Source of the DNA: Comamonadaceae bacterium
Lineage (GTDB): Bacteria > Pseudomonadota > Gammaproteobacteria > Burkholderiales > Burkholderiaceae_C
Assembly: GCA_947503685.1 (NCBI GenBank)
Contig: CANNEW010000003.1
Span: 1 to 33,499 of the forward strand
DNA: 33,499 bases
Reading direction: 5' to 3'
Part shown: piece after piece, positions 1 to 6,965 of the stretch
How positions within the stretch are numbered: the first letter of the stretch is position 1
Layout of the letters: each line of letters begins with the position of its first letter
Notes under the pieces: model-generated
Databases searched by the model: none
Told to the model about the DNA's origin: nothing
Seen by the model: the letters and a program-made list of their open reading frames with translations, nothing else
Program-made: the position numbers and the translations under genes

Positions 1-120
1 CAACAAGGTACCCAGTGTTTGGGCGCAGATGACGCCCAGAGCCATCACCACCACAATCCGCCACAGCAGGCGGTCAAAGCAGCTGTTGCGCTTGTTCTCG
101 CGCGGCTCAGGCGCCGCCAT
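1..120 (-). CDS. Sensor histidine kinase, N-terminal fragment (runs off the window)
   Basis: Only the first 40 codons are inside the window. The ATG lies at 118-120 on the minus strand and overlaps the last 14 bases of the response regulator gene, which suggests translational coupling. The visible protein has a short charged N-terminus (MAAPEPRENKRN) followed by a hydrophobic run (IVVVMALGVICAQTLGTLL), as expected for the first membrane helix of a sensor kinase. No catalytic domain can be seen, so the identity rests on position directly downstream of an OmpR-type regulator and on this membrane-anchor start. Another membrane protein is possible but less likely. Confidence 0.65.
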   Translation of the reverse strand, partial: MAAPEPRENKRNSCFDRLLWRIVVVMALGVICAQTLGTLL

Positions 121-826
121 GCTTTGCAACCTCGGTTGAAAGTACATAACCGTTACCCCGAACGGTTTTGATCAACTTGGGGTTTTTGCCATCGTCGTTC
201 AGGCGCTGACGCAAGCGGCTGATTTGCACGTCCAAAGATCGGTCAAAGGGCCCCAGGTCACGACCGCGCGTTTGCTCCATCAGTTGCTCGCGCGTCAGGG
301 TTTCACCAGCGTGCTCGGCAAAAAAACGCAGCAAATTAAAGTCCATGCTCGTCAAGATGACGGTCTCACCGTGTGCGTCCGTGAGTAGGCGCTCGACCAG
401 GTCTATCGAAAAACCGGCAAATCGCAAATACCGCACCGACTCTGGATGCTCGGCTAAGGGAACGCGTCGATGAATCGCCTTGATGCGCGCCAACAATTCG
501 CGCGGGTTATAGGGCTTGGCAATGTAATCATCGGCACCTATTTCCAGGCCCACAATGCGGTCGGTTTCATCGGCGCTGGCGGTCAACATAATGATGGGCA
601 CTTGGGATTGTTGGCGTACCGTTTTACACAAGGTAAAGCCGTCGGTATCTGGCAGCATGACGTCCAATATCACCAGACTGAGCTCGGCCTTAAAAATTTC
701 AAATGCTGACAAAAAACTGGCTCCGTCATGCGCGGCATGTACTTCGTACTGTTGCTTTTCCAAATAGGTCTTGAGCAACAATCGGGTTTTTTGATCGTCA
801 TCGACAAGAAGAATTGAGCGGCGCAT
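107..826 (-). CDS. OmpR-family response regulator
   Basis: A two-domain transcription regulator of 239 residues, the usual length for the OmpR/PhoB family. The receiver domain occupies about residues 1-120: acidic pocket at D9-D11 (LLVDDDQKT), phosphoacceptor Asp55 in VILDVMLPD, and conserved Lys104 in AKPYNPRE. A C-terminal winged helix follows, with a typical recognition-helix and wing region near SLDVQISRLRQRL and TVRGNGYVL. The frame stays open further upstream, but the ATG at 824-826 begins exactly at the receiver domain. The gene lies 29 bases downstream of the sugar-binding protein gene and overlaps the kinase gene by 14 bases, so the three probably form one operon. The target genes are not evident from the sequence. 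Confidence 0.93.
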   Translation of the reverse strand: MRRSILLVDDDQKTRLLLKTYLEKQQYEVHAAHDGASFLSAFEIFKAELSLVILDVMLPDTDGFTLCKTVRQQSQVPIIMLTASADETDRIVGLEIGADDYIAKPYNPRELLARIKAIHRRVPLAEHPESVRYLRFAGFSIDLVERLLTDAHGETVILTSMDFNLLRFFAEHAGETLTREQLMEQTRGRDLGPFDRSLDVQISRLRQRLNDDGKNPKLIKTVRGNGYVLSTEVAKHGGA

Positions 827-855
827 AGGGGATCCTGTTCTGTTAGTCGCCAAGC

Positions 856-2121
856 CTACGGGGCGCTTACCGCTAAAGCCAGGCGACGTTTGGCTTCGTT
901 GGCCTGCATTTGAGGGTTGATCAAGAAGCGCCAAAGAACATGCGCCACCGCGTCTTTGGTGGCTTCATCTGCCGCCATGCGGTGCGCCAAGCTCGGCACC
1001 AGTGCGGCATCGCGGGCGGCAAACGCAGTCCAGGAGTCGCGCGCGCAAGGGTCTAAGTTCGCCGGATCAATATCATTACGCACAGGCACCGAGCCTTTAA
1101 TGCGGTTATATGCCAGTTGGGACTGTGCAGTCGTTAGGACTTCTGCCAATTTTTCTTGCGCCGCTGTGCGCTTGCGCGGGTTGCGCAACATCGCCAGCGT
1201 GTCCACGCTGTACAGGTGCATCTTTCGGGTTCCGGGGACGGCGACACAACCAAAGTCGCGCTCTGGGCTAGCGCCCAAAGCCATCAGCTCACCCTTGGCC
1301 CAGTCGCCCATGATGAACATGGCGGCAGTTTCGGAGGTGATCTCCCGGGCCGATTCGTTCCAGGGTCGTTCGCGGGGCAGGTCACCGCTGATGGTGCGCA
1401 ACCAGCGCAAGCGGTCCAGTGCTTTGTCGATGTCAGGGGACAACCACGCGCTGCTTTTGCGATTGACGATCAGTTCGCGATATCGTTTTGGGCCTACTTC
1501 CCCCAATAAAACAGCTTCGAAAACGGTTGCGATTTGCCATGCCTCGTCGCTCCAGGCTAAGGGCTTGATTCCCTGCGCACTGAGTTTTTGTGCTACTACC
1601 GCAAACTCTTCCCAGTTGGTGGGGGGTAGCAAGCCCAGGCGCGTGAAAACATGGCGGTTGTAGAGCAGCGTGTTGATGCGATGGATGCCCAAGGGCGCTG
1701 CGATCACCACGCCGTTGTAAGTGATCAAATTCAATACCGTGGGAAATACCGTCTGGGCCCATTGCTGGCGGCTGGCCACGGCTGTCAACGGCATAACCAA
1801 ACCCACGTCGTCCCAGTCCTTGAGGGTGGCACCGATGAGTTGCGCAGCATCAGGCGGGTCGCCCATGAGGACGCGGCTCTTAAGCACCTTGACTGCCGCC
1901 ATGCCGCCGCCACCTGGTATCGCGACGTCCTTCCAGCGTACGCCATTGAGCAACAATTGCGTATGCAACTGCTCTACCGCGAGTCGCTCGCCCGCCGATG
2001 TCCACCAATGCAGTACATCAATAGGCAAGGGTTGCGCAAGCGTACTTACGCACTGCGCACCGAGCAAGGCCGGCAATAAGAGCAATCGTATGGCCCGCTG
2101 ACATGCATGAGCCAGGTTCAT
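856..2121 (-). CDS. Extracellular solute-binding protein, family 1 (sugar type)
   Basis: A 421-residue periplasmic protein with an N-terminal signal peptide (hydrophobic LLLLPALLGAQC region, likely cleavage after LAQ near residue 29). The mature part resembles the sugar-binding proteins of ABC importers: it starts with IDVLHWWTSAGERLAVEQL, has the glycine-rich stretch AIPGGGGMAA, the ALIG and NGVVIAAPLGIHRINTLLYN segments, and AMFIMGDWAKGEL further on. No ABC permease or ATPase is adjacent in the window; instead the gene is followed by a response regulator and a kinase. It could therefore feed a ligand signal to the kinase rather than, or as well as, supply a transporter encoded elsewhere. 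A GAGG about 9 bases before the ATG may serve as ribosome binding site. Confidence 0.88.
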   Translation of the reverse strand: MNLAHACQRAIRLLLLPALLGAQCVSTLAQPLPIDVLHWWTSAGERLAVEQLHTQLLLNGVRWKDVAIPGGGGMAAVKVLKSRVLMGDPPDAAQLIGATLKDWDDVGLVMPLTAVASRQQWAQTVFPTVLNLITYNGVVIAAPLGIHRINTLLYNRHVFTRLGLLPPTNWEEFAVVAQKLSAQGIKPLAWSDEAWQIATVFEAVLLGEVGPKRYRELIVNRKSSAWLSPDIDKALDRLRWLRTISGDLPRERPWNESAREITSETAAMFIMGDWAKGELMALGASPERDFGCVAVPGTRKMHLYSVDTLAMLRNPRKRTAAQEKLAEVLTTAQSQLAYNRIKGSVPVRNDIDPANLDPCARDSWTAFAARDAALVPSLAHRMAADEATKDAVAHVLWRFLINPQMQANEAKRRLALAVSAP

Positions 2122-2482
2122 TGGAAGTGCCTCTGGTATTAGACAGCTCGAGCCGTTTTACAGGTTTGCCAGCTCGCTAGGCATGTATCGATGCCGGTCG
2201 ATTTGTAATTTTTCCTTACGGCGCCTATCGGTCTAAGCAAAGGCAGGAGGGCGCCGCCCTGTGAGGACGGCCCATCCGAGTAAGGAAACGTGCACATACG
2301 CAATTACATTTATGTGAAAAAGTCGTTATAAATCAATACCTTGAAAAATATATATAAATTTTTCATGATAATTATCATAACGTTGAGTTTACACATCAAA
2401 ACGCATAACCTGCGCTTCACTAATAGGTATCCCCATTGCCAACCATGGCAAGAGCTATTCGTTCAGTAAGCACAGGAGTTTC
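2122..2482. promoter_or_regulatory. AT-rich divergent control region with two palindromes
   Basis: This 361-base gap separates the leftward sensing operon from the rightward subtilase gene and contains no credible gene. Its right half (about 2310-2400) is far richer in A and T than the surrounding DNA. Two palindromes lie next to each other: GAAAAAT at 2343-2349 paired with ATTTTTC at 2358-2364, and the perfect ATGATAATTATCAT at 2365-2378. The second resembles half-site arrangements of Fur-family operators, but it lacks the full 19-base consensus. Promoters for both flanking units are expected here; I could not assign -35/-10 boxes with confidence. Confidence 0.4.
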
Positions 2483-3646
2483 ATGATGTCTATTTCAAGC
2501 GCCTCCAATTTGAATCTCGTCAGCCCAATGTCACTGGGTCGTCGATGCATCGAAGGCCTCGCTCGACTCAGCGCAAAGGCTGCCATAGCCACTTGCTCCC
2601 TGGTGCTTTGCTGGGGTGCTGCTTGGTCAGAGGAAATACCGTGGCATTTGGGCCGCGTCGATGGAGCGCAAGCCTCCCCTTCGGCGATCAACACGGCAGG
2701 TAACCAACCCGGACCGCACCGCATAGTGGTGGCGGTGATCGACAGTGGCGTGATTGCCAGCCACCCCAGCCTCAAGGGGCGCTTATTGCCCGGTTATGAC
2801 ATGGTCTCTGCAAATTTGAACTTTCGCAAAACCAGATCACCAGATTTCAGTCCTGAAGAGCGCGATACCCGGTGCGGCGAAAAAGTCCCGCCCGCTTCTT
2901 TTCGAACGCACGGCACCGAGGTGGCTAGCTTGATCGCTGGCAACGGCGTGGACGGAGTACTGGGCGTAAACCCGCAGGCACAGATTGTGCCCGTACGATT
3001 GTTTGGCGCTTGCGCCACCTCGCGTCATGATCTGCTAGATGCGATTACCTGGTCAGCAGGCCTGCCCGTTAAGGACGTCCCTGACAACCCCAACCCGGCG
3101 CGCATCATTAATCTCAGTCTGTCGGGTGGATTTTCAGTCTGTAGCGAGGAGTTACAAAATCTAATTTATCGGGTGACGGAGAAAAACATCTTTGTCGTCG
3201 TTGCTGCAGGCAACAATTTTCAGAAAAAATTGCAAGAACCTGCCAATTGCCAAGGCGTGATTTCGGTAGGCGCCTTGGATGCACAAAACCGGATTGCTGA
3301 CTACTCGGCTCTGGATCCGCGCACCGTCATCTATGCGCCAGGTGGTGGACCGGCCTTGTCAGGTAACGAGCAATGGTCGATGAACAAATTGAAAGTCGCC
3401 AGTTACGAACACCTCATCAACGGCCAAGATCGCCCCTCCGCACCCTACGGTGGCGTGGGTACCAGTTACGCCGCACCTATCGTAGCGGGCTATATTTCAC
3501 TTTGGCTATCCCACTGGCCCGAAAAAACAAGGGCGGACTTTTTGAATGAATTAGACCGGTTTACGCGCCGCGTACAACCGGTGCCGGCCTGCTCTAGTTG
3601 TGTGCCACGTGGCTTAGCCAGCATGAGGGACCTGAAGGCCTCTTGA
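2483..3646 (+). CDS. Secreted S8 family serine peptidase (subtilase)
   Basis: A 387-residue subtilisin-like protease with a complete catalytic triad: Asp87 in AVIDSGV, His143 in RTHGTEVASL and Ser328 in GVGTSYAAPIVAGY. The oxyanion-hole asparagine is Asn244 in VVAAGNN. An N-terminal segment with a hydrophobic run (AAIATCSLVLCWGAAWS, about residues 33-49) looks like a signal peptide, so the enzyme probably acts in the periplasm or outside. There is little room for an inhibitory propeptide between the signal and the catalytic domain. Two ATGs lie in tandem at 2483 and 2486; the AGGAG at 2474-2478 is spaced better for the second. Several cysteines suggest disulfides. Substrate unknown. Confidence 0.93.
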   Translation: MMSISSASNLNLVSPMSLGRRCIEGLARLSAKAAIATCSLVLCWGAAWSEEIPWHLGRVDGAQASPSAINTAGNQPGPHRIVVAVIDSGVIASHPSLKGRLLPGYDMVSANLNFRKTRSPDFSPEERDTRCGEKVPPASFRTHGTEVASLIAGNGVDGVLGVNPQAQIVPVRLFGACATSRHDLLDAITWSAGLPVKDVPDNPNPARIINLSLSGGFSVCSEELQNLIYRVTEKNIFVVVAAGNNFQKKLQEPANCQGVISVGALDAQNRIADYSALDPRTVIYAPGGGPALSGNEQWSMNKLKVASYEHLINGQDRPSAPYGGVGTSYAAPIVAGYISLWLSHWPEKTRADFLNELDRFTRRVQPVPACSSCVPRGLASMRDLKAS

Positions 3647-3710
3647 TCCCAGGCTGTGGTTCAACTGGTTGCGAGGCCTATCGGCCCAGCACACCCAGGT
3701 GAGGGGCCCA

Positions 3711-3836
3711 ATGAAAAAGCACTGGATTTCAGTGATTTTGCAGATTTGGAGGGCTGTCATCCAAGATTCACCGGCTTGCATCATCATGGGCGGGCGGCGA
3801 CTTGCCGTGATTCAATCAAGAAAGATTAGGCCATGA
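3711..3836 (+). CDS. Possible 41-residue ORF coupled to the next gene
   Basis: An ATG at 3711 is preceded by AGGTGAGGGG (3698-3707), a fair Shine-Dalgarno stretch, and opens a 41-codon frame. It ends in a TGA at 3834-3836 that overlaps the ATG of the following gene as ATGA, the pattern seen in translationally coupled genes. The predicted peptide is basic and partly hydrophobic (MKKHWISVILQIWRAVIQ at the start). I recognise no family. It lies 64 bases after the subtilase stop and could be a coupling leader, a small secreted or membrane peptide, or chance. Confidence 0.3.
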   Translation: MKKHWISVILQIWRAVIQDSPACIIMGGRRLAVIQSRKIRP

Positions 3837-4117
3837 CCGAAAACAACGCCCCCACGATGGATGACGCTTTTGATGAAGATTCAGACACCATCGGAGACTA
3901 TCACCGTATGGCAGCACATCATTTCCAGGCCAGTGCCAAGCACCACATGGCTGCAGCTACCGCTGATGATGATGGTAACGATGAGGCCGCAGCCCGCCAT
4001 GCCTACTTGGCTTATCGCCATCAGCTCAACGGCGTCCAATATGCAGAAATTGCCGCTATGGAAAGTGAGAGCCTCGAAGATGAGTTTGACGTTCCGACGG
4101 AGCTTGAAGCAGATTGA
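3833..4117 (+). CDS. Small acidic His-rich hypothetical protein
   Basis: A 94-residue soluble protein that I do not assign to a named family. Both ends are strongly acidic (DDAFDEDSD near the start, SESLEDEFDVPTELEAD at the end), and the middle is a helical stretch rich in Ala, His and Tyr (HRMAAHHFQASAKHHMAAA, then AAARHAYLAYRHQ). The histidine spacing would allow metal binding, but that is only inference. It has no signal peptide or membrane segment. The gene follows the subtilase in the same direction and its ATG overlaps the stop of a possible 41-codon ORF. Codon use and the clean open frame support it as a real gene. Confidence 0.65.
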   Translation: MTENNAPTMDDAFDEDSDTIGDYHRMAAHHFQASAKHHMAAATADDDGNDEAAARHAYLAYRHQLNGVQYAEIAAMESESLEDEFDVPTELEAD

Positions 4118-4191
4118 TAGCTATGCAGTGAGGATCGCCGGTCACTTTGAGGCATTGCAAAGTTGACCGGTAGCCCCGAATTGTCCCCAGC

Positions 4192-4848
4192 CTAAAACAA
4201 GGGTATTTGCCGCGACTGCAGCAAATAGTCCGCTACCAACTGCGCCAGCAGGACATGGTGCTGGTTGGCGTGCCATTGGGGCTGCATGTACTTTTTGGTG
4301 TACCAATGTGCCTGGCTCTCCAAGTGACACCCCACAAGGCCCACCGCGCCTTGCACCATAGCCATAGGGTCGCCGTTGGCATAGGTGGCAAGGGTGTCAA
4401 ACTGGCCGTTGACGAAGGTGGGGCCGTCATAAAAATACATGCGCTGCGCCTGGCCGCGCCATTGGACCGGAGCCGTGGTGCCATAAGAGGCGCGGATATC
4501 GGCGCCAGGGCGCTTGATGTATTGCACACAGCGCGTGCTTTTCAGTAAATTGAAATAATAGGCATCAGCCCAATACGCACCCATACAAATCCCCAGGTAT
4601 TTGCCGCCGCGCTGCATATAGGCCCGCACATCGGGCATATTGGGTTTGAGAAGGCTGCGAAATAGGGTGGCCTCGCCGTCGCCACCGGGGAATACGACTA
4701 AGTCAACATCGTCAAAAAAACCCTGCTGCACTTTATGGCGGGTGAATAACTTGACATGCGCAAGGGGCGACAGTGCGGCGATCACCCCGTTGACCGAATC
4801 GGTCGAACACGTGGGATGGTGTATGAAAAGGGCAATGGTTTTCTTCAT
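4192..4848 (-). CDS. BPL_N domain protein (glutamine-amidotransferase-like fold)
   Basis: A 218-residue protein resembling the N-terminal domain found in some biotin-protein ligases (BPL_N), a class I glutamine-amidotransferase/DJ-1-like fold. It begins with a beta strand (KKTIALFIHHP), has the VVFPGGDGEA loop near residues 51-60 and the nucleophile-elbow motif YLGICMGAYW with Cys88. The ATG at 4846-4848 is chosen because it begins right at the first strand; the frame stays open upstream to a TTG at 4938 without a good ribosome binding site. It lies divergent from the TRAP operon. No biotin ligase domain is attached, so the activity is unknown. Confidence 0.75.
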   Translation of the reverse strand: MKKTIALFIHHPTCSTDSVNGVIAALSPLAHVKLFTRHKVQQGFFDDVDLVVFPGGDGEATLFRSLLKPNMPDVRAYMQRGGKYLGICMGAYWADAYYFNLLKSTRCVQYIKRPGADIRASYGTTAPVQWRGQAQRMYFYDGPTFVNGQFDTLATYANGDPMAMVQGAVGLVGCHLESQAHWYTKKYMQPQWHANQHHVLLAQLVADYLLQSRQIPLF

Positions 4849-4993
4849 GCCGGCACGCAGGTTTGCATGGGTTTCCTTGACCTGAGGGGCCAGGACGGTG
4901 CATGCACCTGCATCTAGTTTAAGCCCACTGTCACGCAATATTCATTAAATTCACCTAAATTCGCAAGGAAATCCAAACAATCCCAAACATCCA

Positions 4994-5920
4994 TTGAATT
5001 ACTTTTCCGCCTCCAGTAGCAGCATCCTTCAAGGTGGGCTTGAAAAGCGATTTGTTTGTGTTGTCATTGCAGCGCTGGCCTTGGTTCTTAGCGGCTGTTC
5101 GCCCATGGCACTGATTAAAAGAAGCCTTGGCGACGAATTGGCAAAACAAGGCCAGTCCCAGGAGGACGACCCGGGTCTGGCGCGCGAAGCCAGTGCTTTT
5201 TACTTAAAACTATCGGAATCGCTACTGGCGGACACGCCTGACAACCTGAAGTTGGCCGAGGCGGTGGCGGCCGGTTTAAGCCAGTACACCTATGCCTATG
5301 TTGCTTTTGAGGCGGAGCGCCTGGCGGTAAGGGATGCCCAGGGCGCCTACCGCATCAATGAGCGCGCCAAGCGGCTCTATTTACGGGCCCACCGCCACGC
5401 TCTGCGGGCTTTGGAACTGGCATCGCCAGGCTTTGGGGCAAAACTTGCCCAGCCCGATGCCAAACAGTGGCCTCTGATTTCCCAGGATCAGGTAGGCCTT
5501 GCCTATTGGGCCGCTGCATCCTGGGGAGGCTATATTTCAATGTCTAAAGACGCCCCTGAAGCGGTTGCAGATTTCCCCCTGGCCTACCGCTTGGCCACAT
5601 TGGCCTGGAAGGCCAACCCGAACTATGGCAACGGAGGGCTTGCCAGCTTGATGGGAAGCTTTGAGTCTGCGCAACCAGGCGGTTCCCTGGTAAAAGCGGA
5701 GCAGTATTTCGACGCGGCCATCACCATCAGCCAGGGCAAAAACGCAGGCCCGTACATCGCAAAAGCGGAAGGCATTGCCTTGGCCCAAGGCCAGCGGGAA
5801 GCTTTTGAAATTTTGCTCAAAAAAGCGATGGAGACCAGTGACAAACACCCCGACCTCAGCAATACCCTGATGCGCGAACGGGCACAGTGGCTGCTGCAAA
5901 CCGCTGACGACTTGTTTTGA
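4994..5920 (+). CDS. tatT: TRAP transporter-associated lipoprotein TatT
   Basis: A protein of about 308 residues resembling the TatT family (TPR-rich partner of TRAP transporters). A lipoprotein signal is clear: a hydrophobic run ends in the lipobox LVLSGC with Cys35. The rest is an all-helical repeat protein, with segments such as YAYVAFEAERLAVRDAQGA and AYWAAASWGGYISMS. In known systems TatT assembles in the periplasm and associates with its solute-binding protein. The stop lies one base before the ATG of the solute-binding protein gene, supporting co-transcription. The only in-frame start before the signal that I can find is a TTG at 4994 with no good ribosome binding site, so the exact start is uncertain. 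Confidence 0.85.
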   Translation: MNYFSASSSSILQGGLEKRFVCVVIAALALVLSGCSPMALIKRSLGDELAKQGQSQEDDPGLAREASAFYLKLSESLLADTPDNLKLAEAVAAGLSQYTYAYVAFEAERLAVRDAQGAYRINERAKRLYLRAHRHALRALELASPGFGAKLAQPDAKQWPLISQDQVGLAYWAAASWGGYISMSKDAPEAVADFPLAYRLATLAWKANPNYGNGGLASLMGSFESAQPGGSLVKAEQYFDAAITISQGKNAGPYIAKAEGIALAQGQREAFEILLKKAMETSDKHPDLSNTLMRERAQWLLQTADDLF

Positions 5921-5921
5921 A

Positions 5922-6965
5922 ATGCCCACCTCTATGAACCTCTTTGCAAATCCTTCCAGGCTCTTGGCTGGCTTTTTCTTTTTGGCTATTGCCTTGACAA
6001 GCATGCGCGACGGCATAGCGGCGGATAAGCAACTGCGTATCGGGTCGCTGGTACCCAAGAACTCCCTGTACCACCGCCAGCTCATGGACGTGGGCGAATC
6101 CTGGCGGGCCGCGCAAGGAGAGAACAGCAAATACGTGGTCTATCCGGACGGAAGCCAGGGCGGCGAAGCGGAAATGGCGCGGCGCATGCGCATCGGCCAA
6201 TTACAAGGCGCCTTGCTTTCCGTGGTGGGATTGCAAGAGATTGAGCCCTCGATCAACGCGCTGCAAGTCATACCCATGCTGTTTAGATCCTGGGAGGAAG
6301 TGGACTATGTGCGCGAGAAGATGCGCGCATCCATGGAGAAAAAATTCTTGGATAAAGGCTTTGTCGTTTTGGCCTGGGGAGATGCCGGCTGGGTGCGCTT
6401 TTTCTCCAAAGACCCGGCAGTTCGGCCTGACGATTTCAAGAAAATGAAATTTTTCACTTGGGGCTCGGAGCCTGATCAGCAGGCGATCATGAAAAGCCTG
6501 GGCTACACACCGGTACCCCTGGAAACTTCGGACATTCTTCCGGCTATCCAGACCGGAATGATCAACGTAGTGCCCTCGACGCCCTACTACGCCTTAGCCA
6601 CGCAAATTTATACCTCAGCACCGCATATGTTGGAGATCAACTGGGCGCCGATTGTGGGCGCATTGGTGCTCACCAAGAAGGCCTGGGACGATATGAGCCC
6701 CGCCACCCAGGCGGCCATGCGCGCGGCAAGCGAAAAGGCCGGCGTGCAAATTCGCGCCAAAGCGCGGCAGGAGGTCAATGACGCGGTCGATGCCATGAAA
6801 AAGCGGGGGCTGACGGTCAATCGCCCCAACGCCGAGCAAATGCGGGAATGGACCGAGTTCGCTGAAAAGCTGTATCCGCGCATTCGCGGCACCATGGTGG
6901 CGGCCGACACATTTGATGAAGTGCTGGCCCATTTGAAAGACTTCCGCTCGGGCAAGGCAAAGTGA
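5922..6965 (+). CDS. TRAP transporter solute-binding protein (DctP family)
   Basis: A 347-residue periplasmic binding protein of the DctP family. A signal peptide spans about residues 1-34 (LLAGFFFLAIALTS, cleavage near GIAA). The mature protein begins with LRIGSLVPKNSLYHRQL, and has the family's LQGALLSVVGLQEI, GYTPVPLETSDILPAIQTG and NVVPSTPYYAL segments, where ligand carboxylate and helix contacts are usually found. The gene is sandwiched between tatT (1-base gap) and the fused permease (4-base GTGA overlap). The partner TatT suggests a ligand other than the simple dicarboxylates of DctPQM, but the substrate cannot be read from sequence. Confidence 0.92.
   Translation: MPTSMNLFANPSRLLAGFFFLAIALTSMRDGIAADKQLRIGSLVPKNSLYHRQLMDVGESWRAAQGENSKYVVYPDGSQGGEAEMARRMRIGQLQGALLSVVGLQEIEPSINALQVIPMLFRSWEEVDYVREKMRASMEKKFLDKGFVVLAWGDAGWVRFFSKDPAVRPDDFKKMKFFTWGSEPDQQAIMKSLGYTPVPLETSDILPAIQTGMINVVPSTPYYALATQIYTSAPHMLEINWAPIVGALVLTKKAWDDMSPATQAAMRAASEKAGVQIRAKARQEVNDAVDAMKKRGLTVNRPNAEQMREWTEFAEKLYPRIRGTMVAADTFDEVLAHLKDFRSGKAK

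Noticed and set aside
2365-2378. Fur box
   Set aside because: The palindrome has only a 6+6 core instead of the 7-1-7 or 19-base consensus, so I list it only as an unspecified operator candidate.
5355-6200. Minus-strand ORFs across the TRAP operon
   Set aside because: They are shadows of tatT and the binding protein gene, without motifs.
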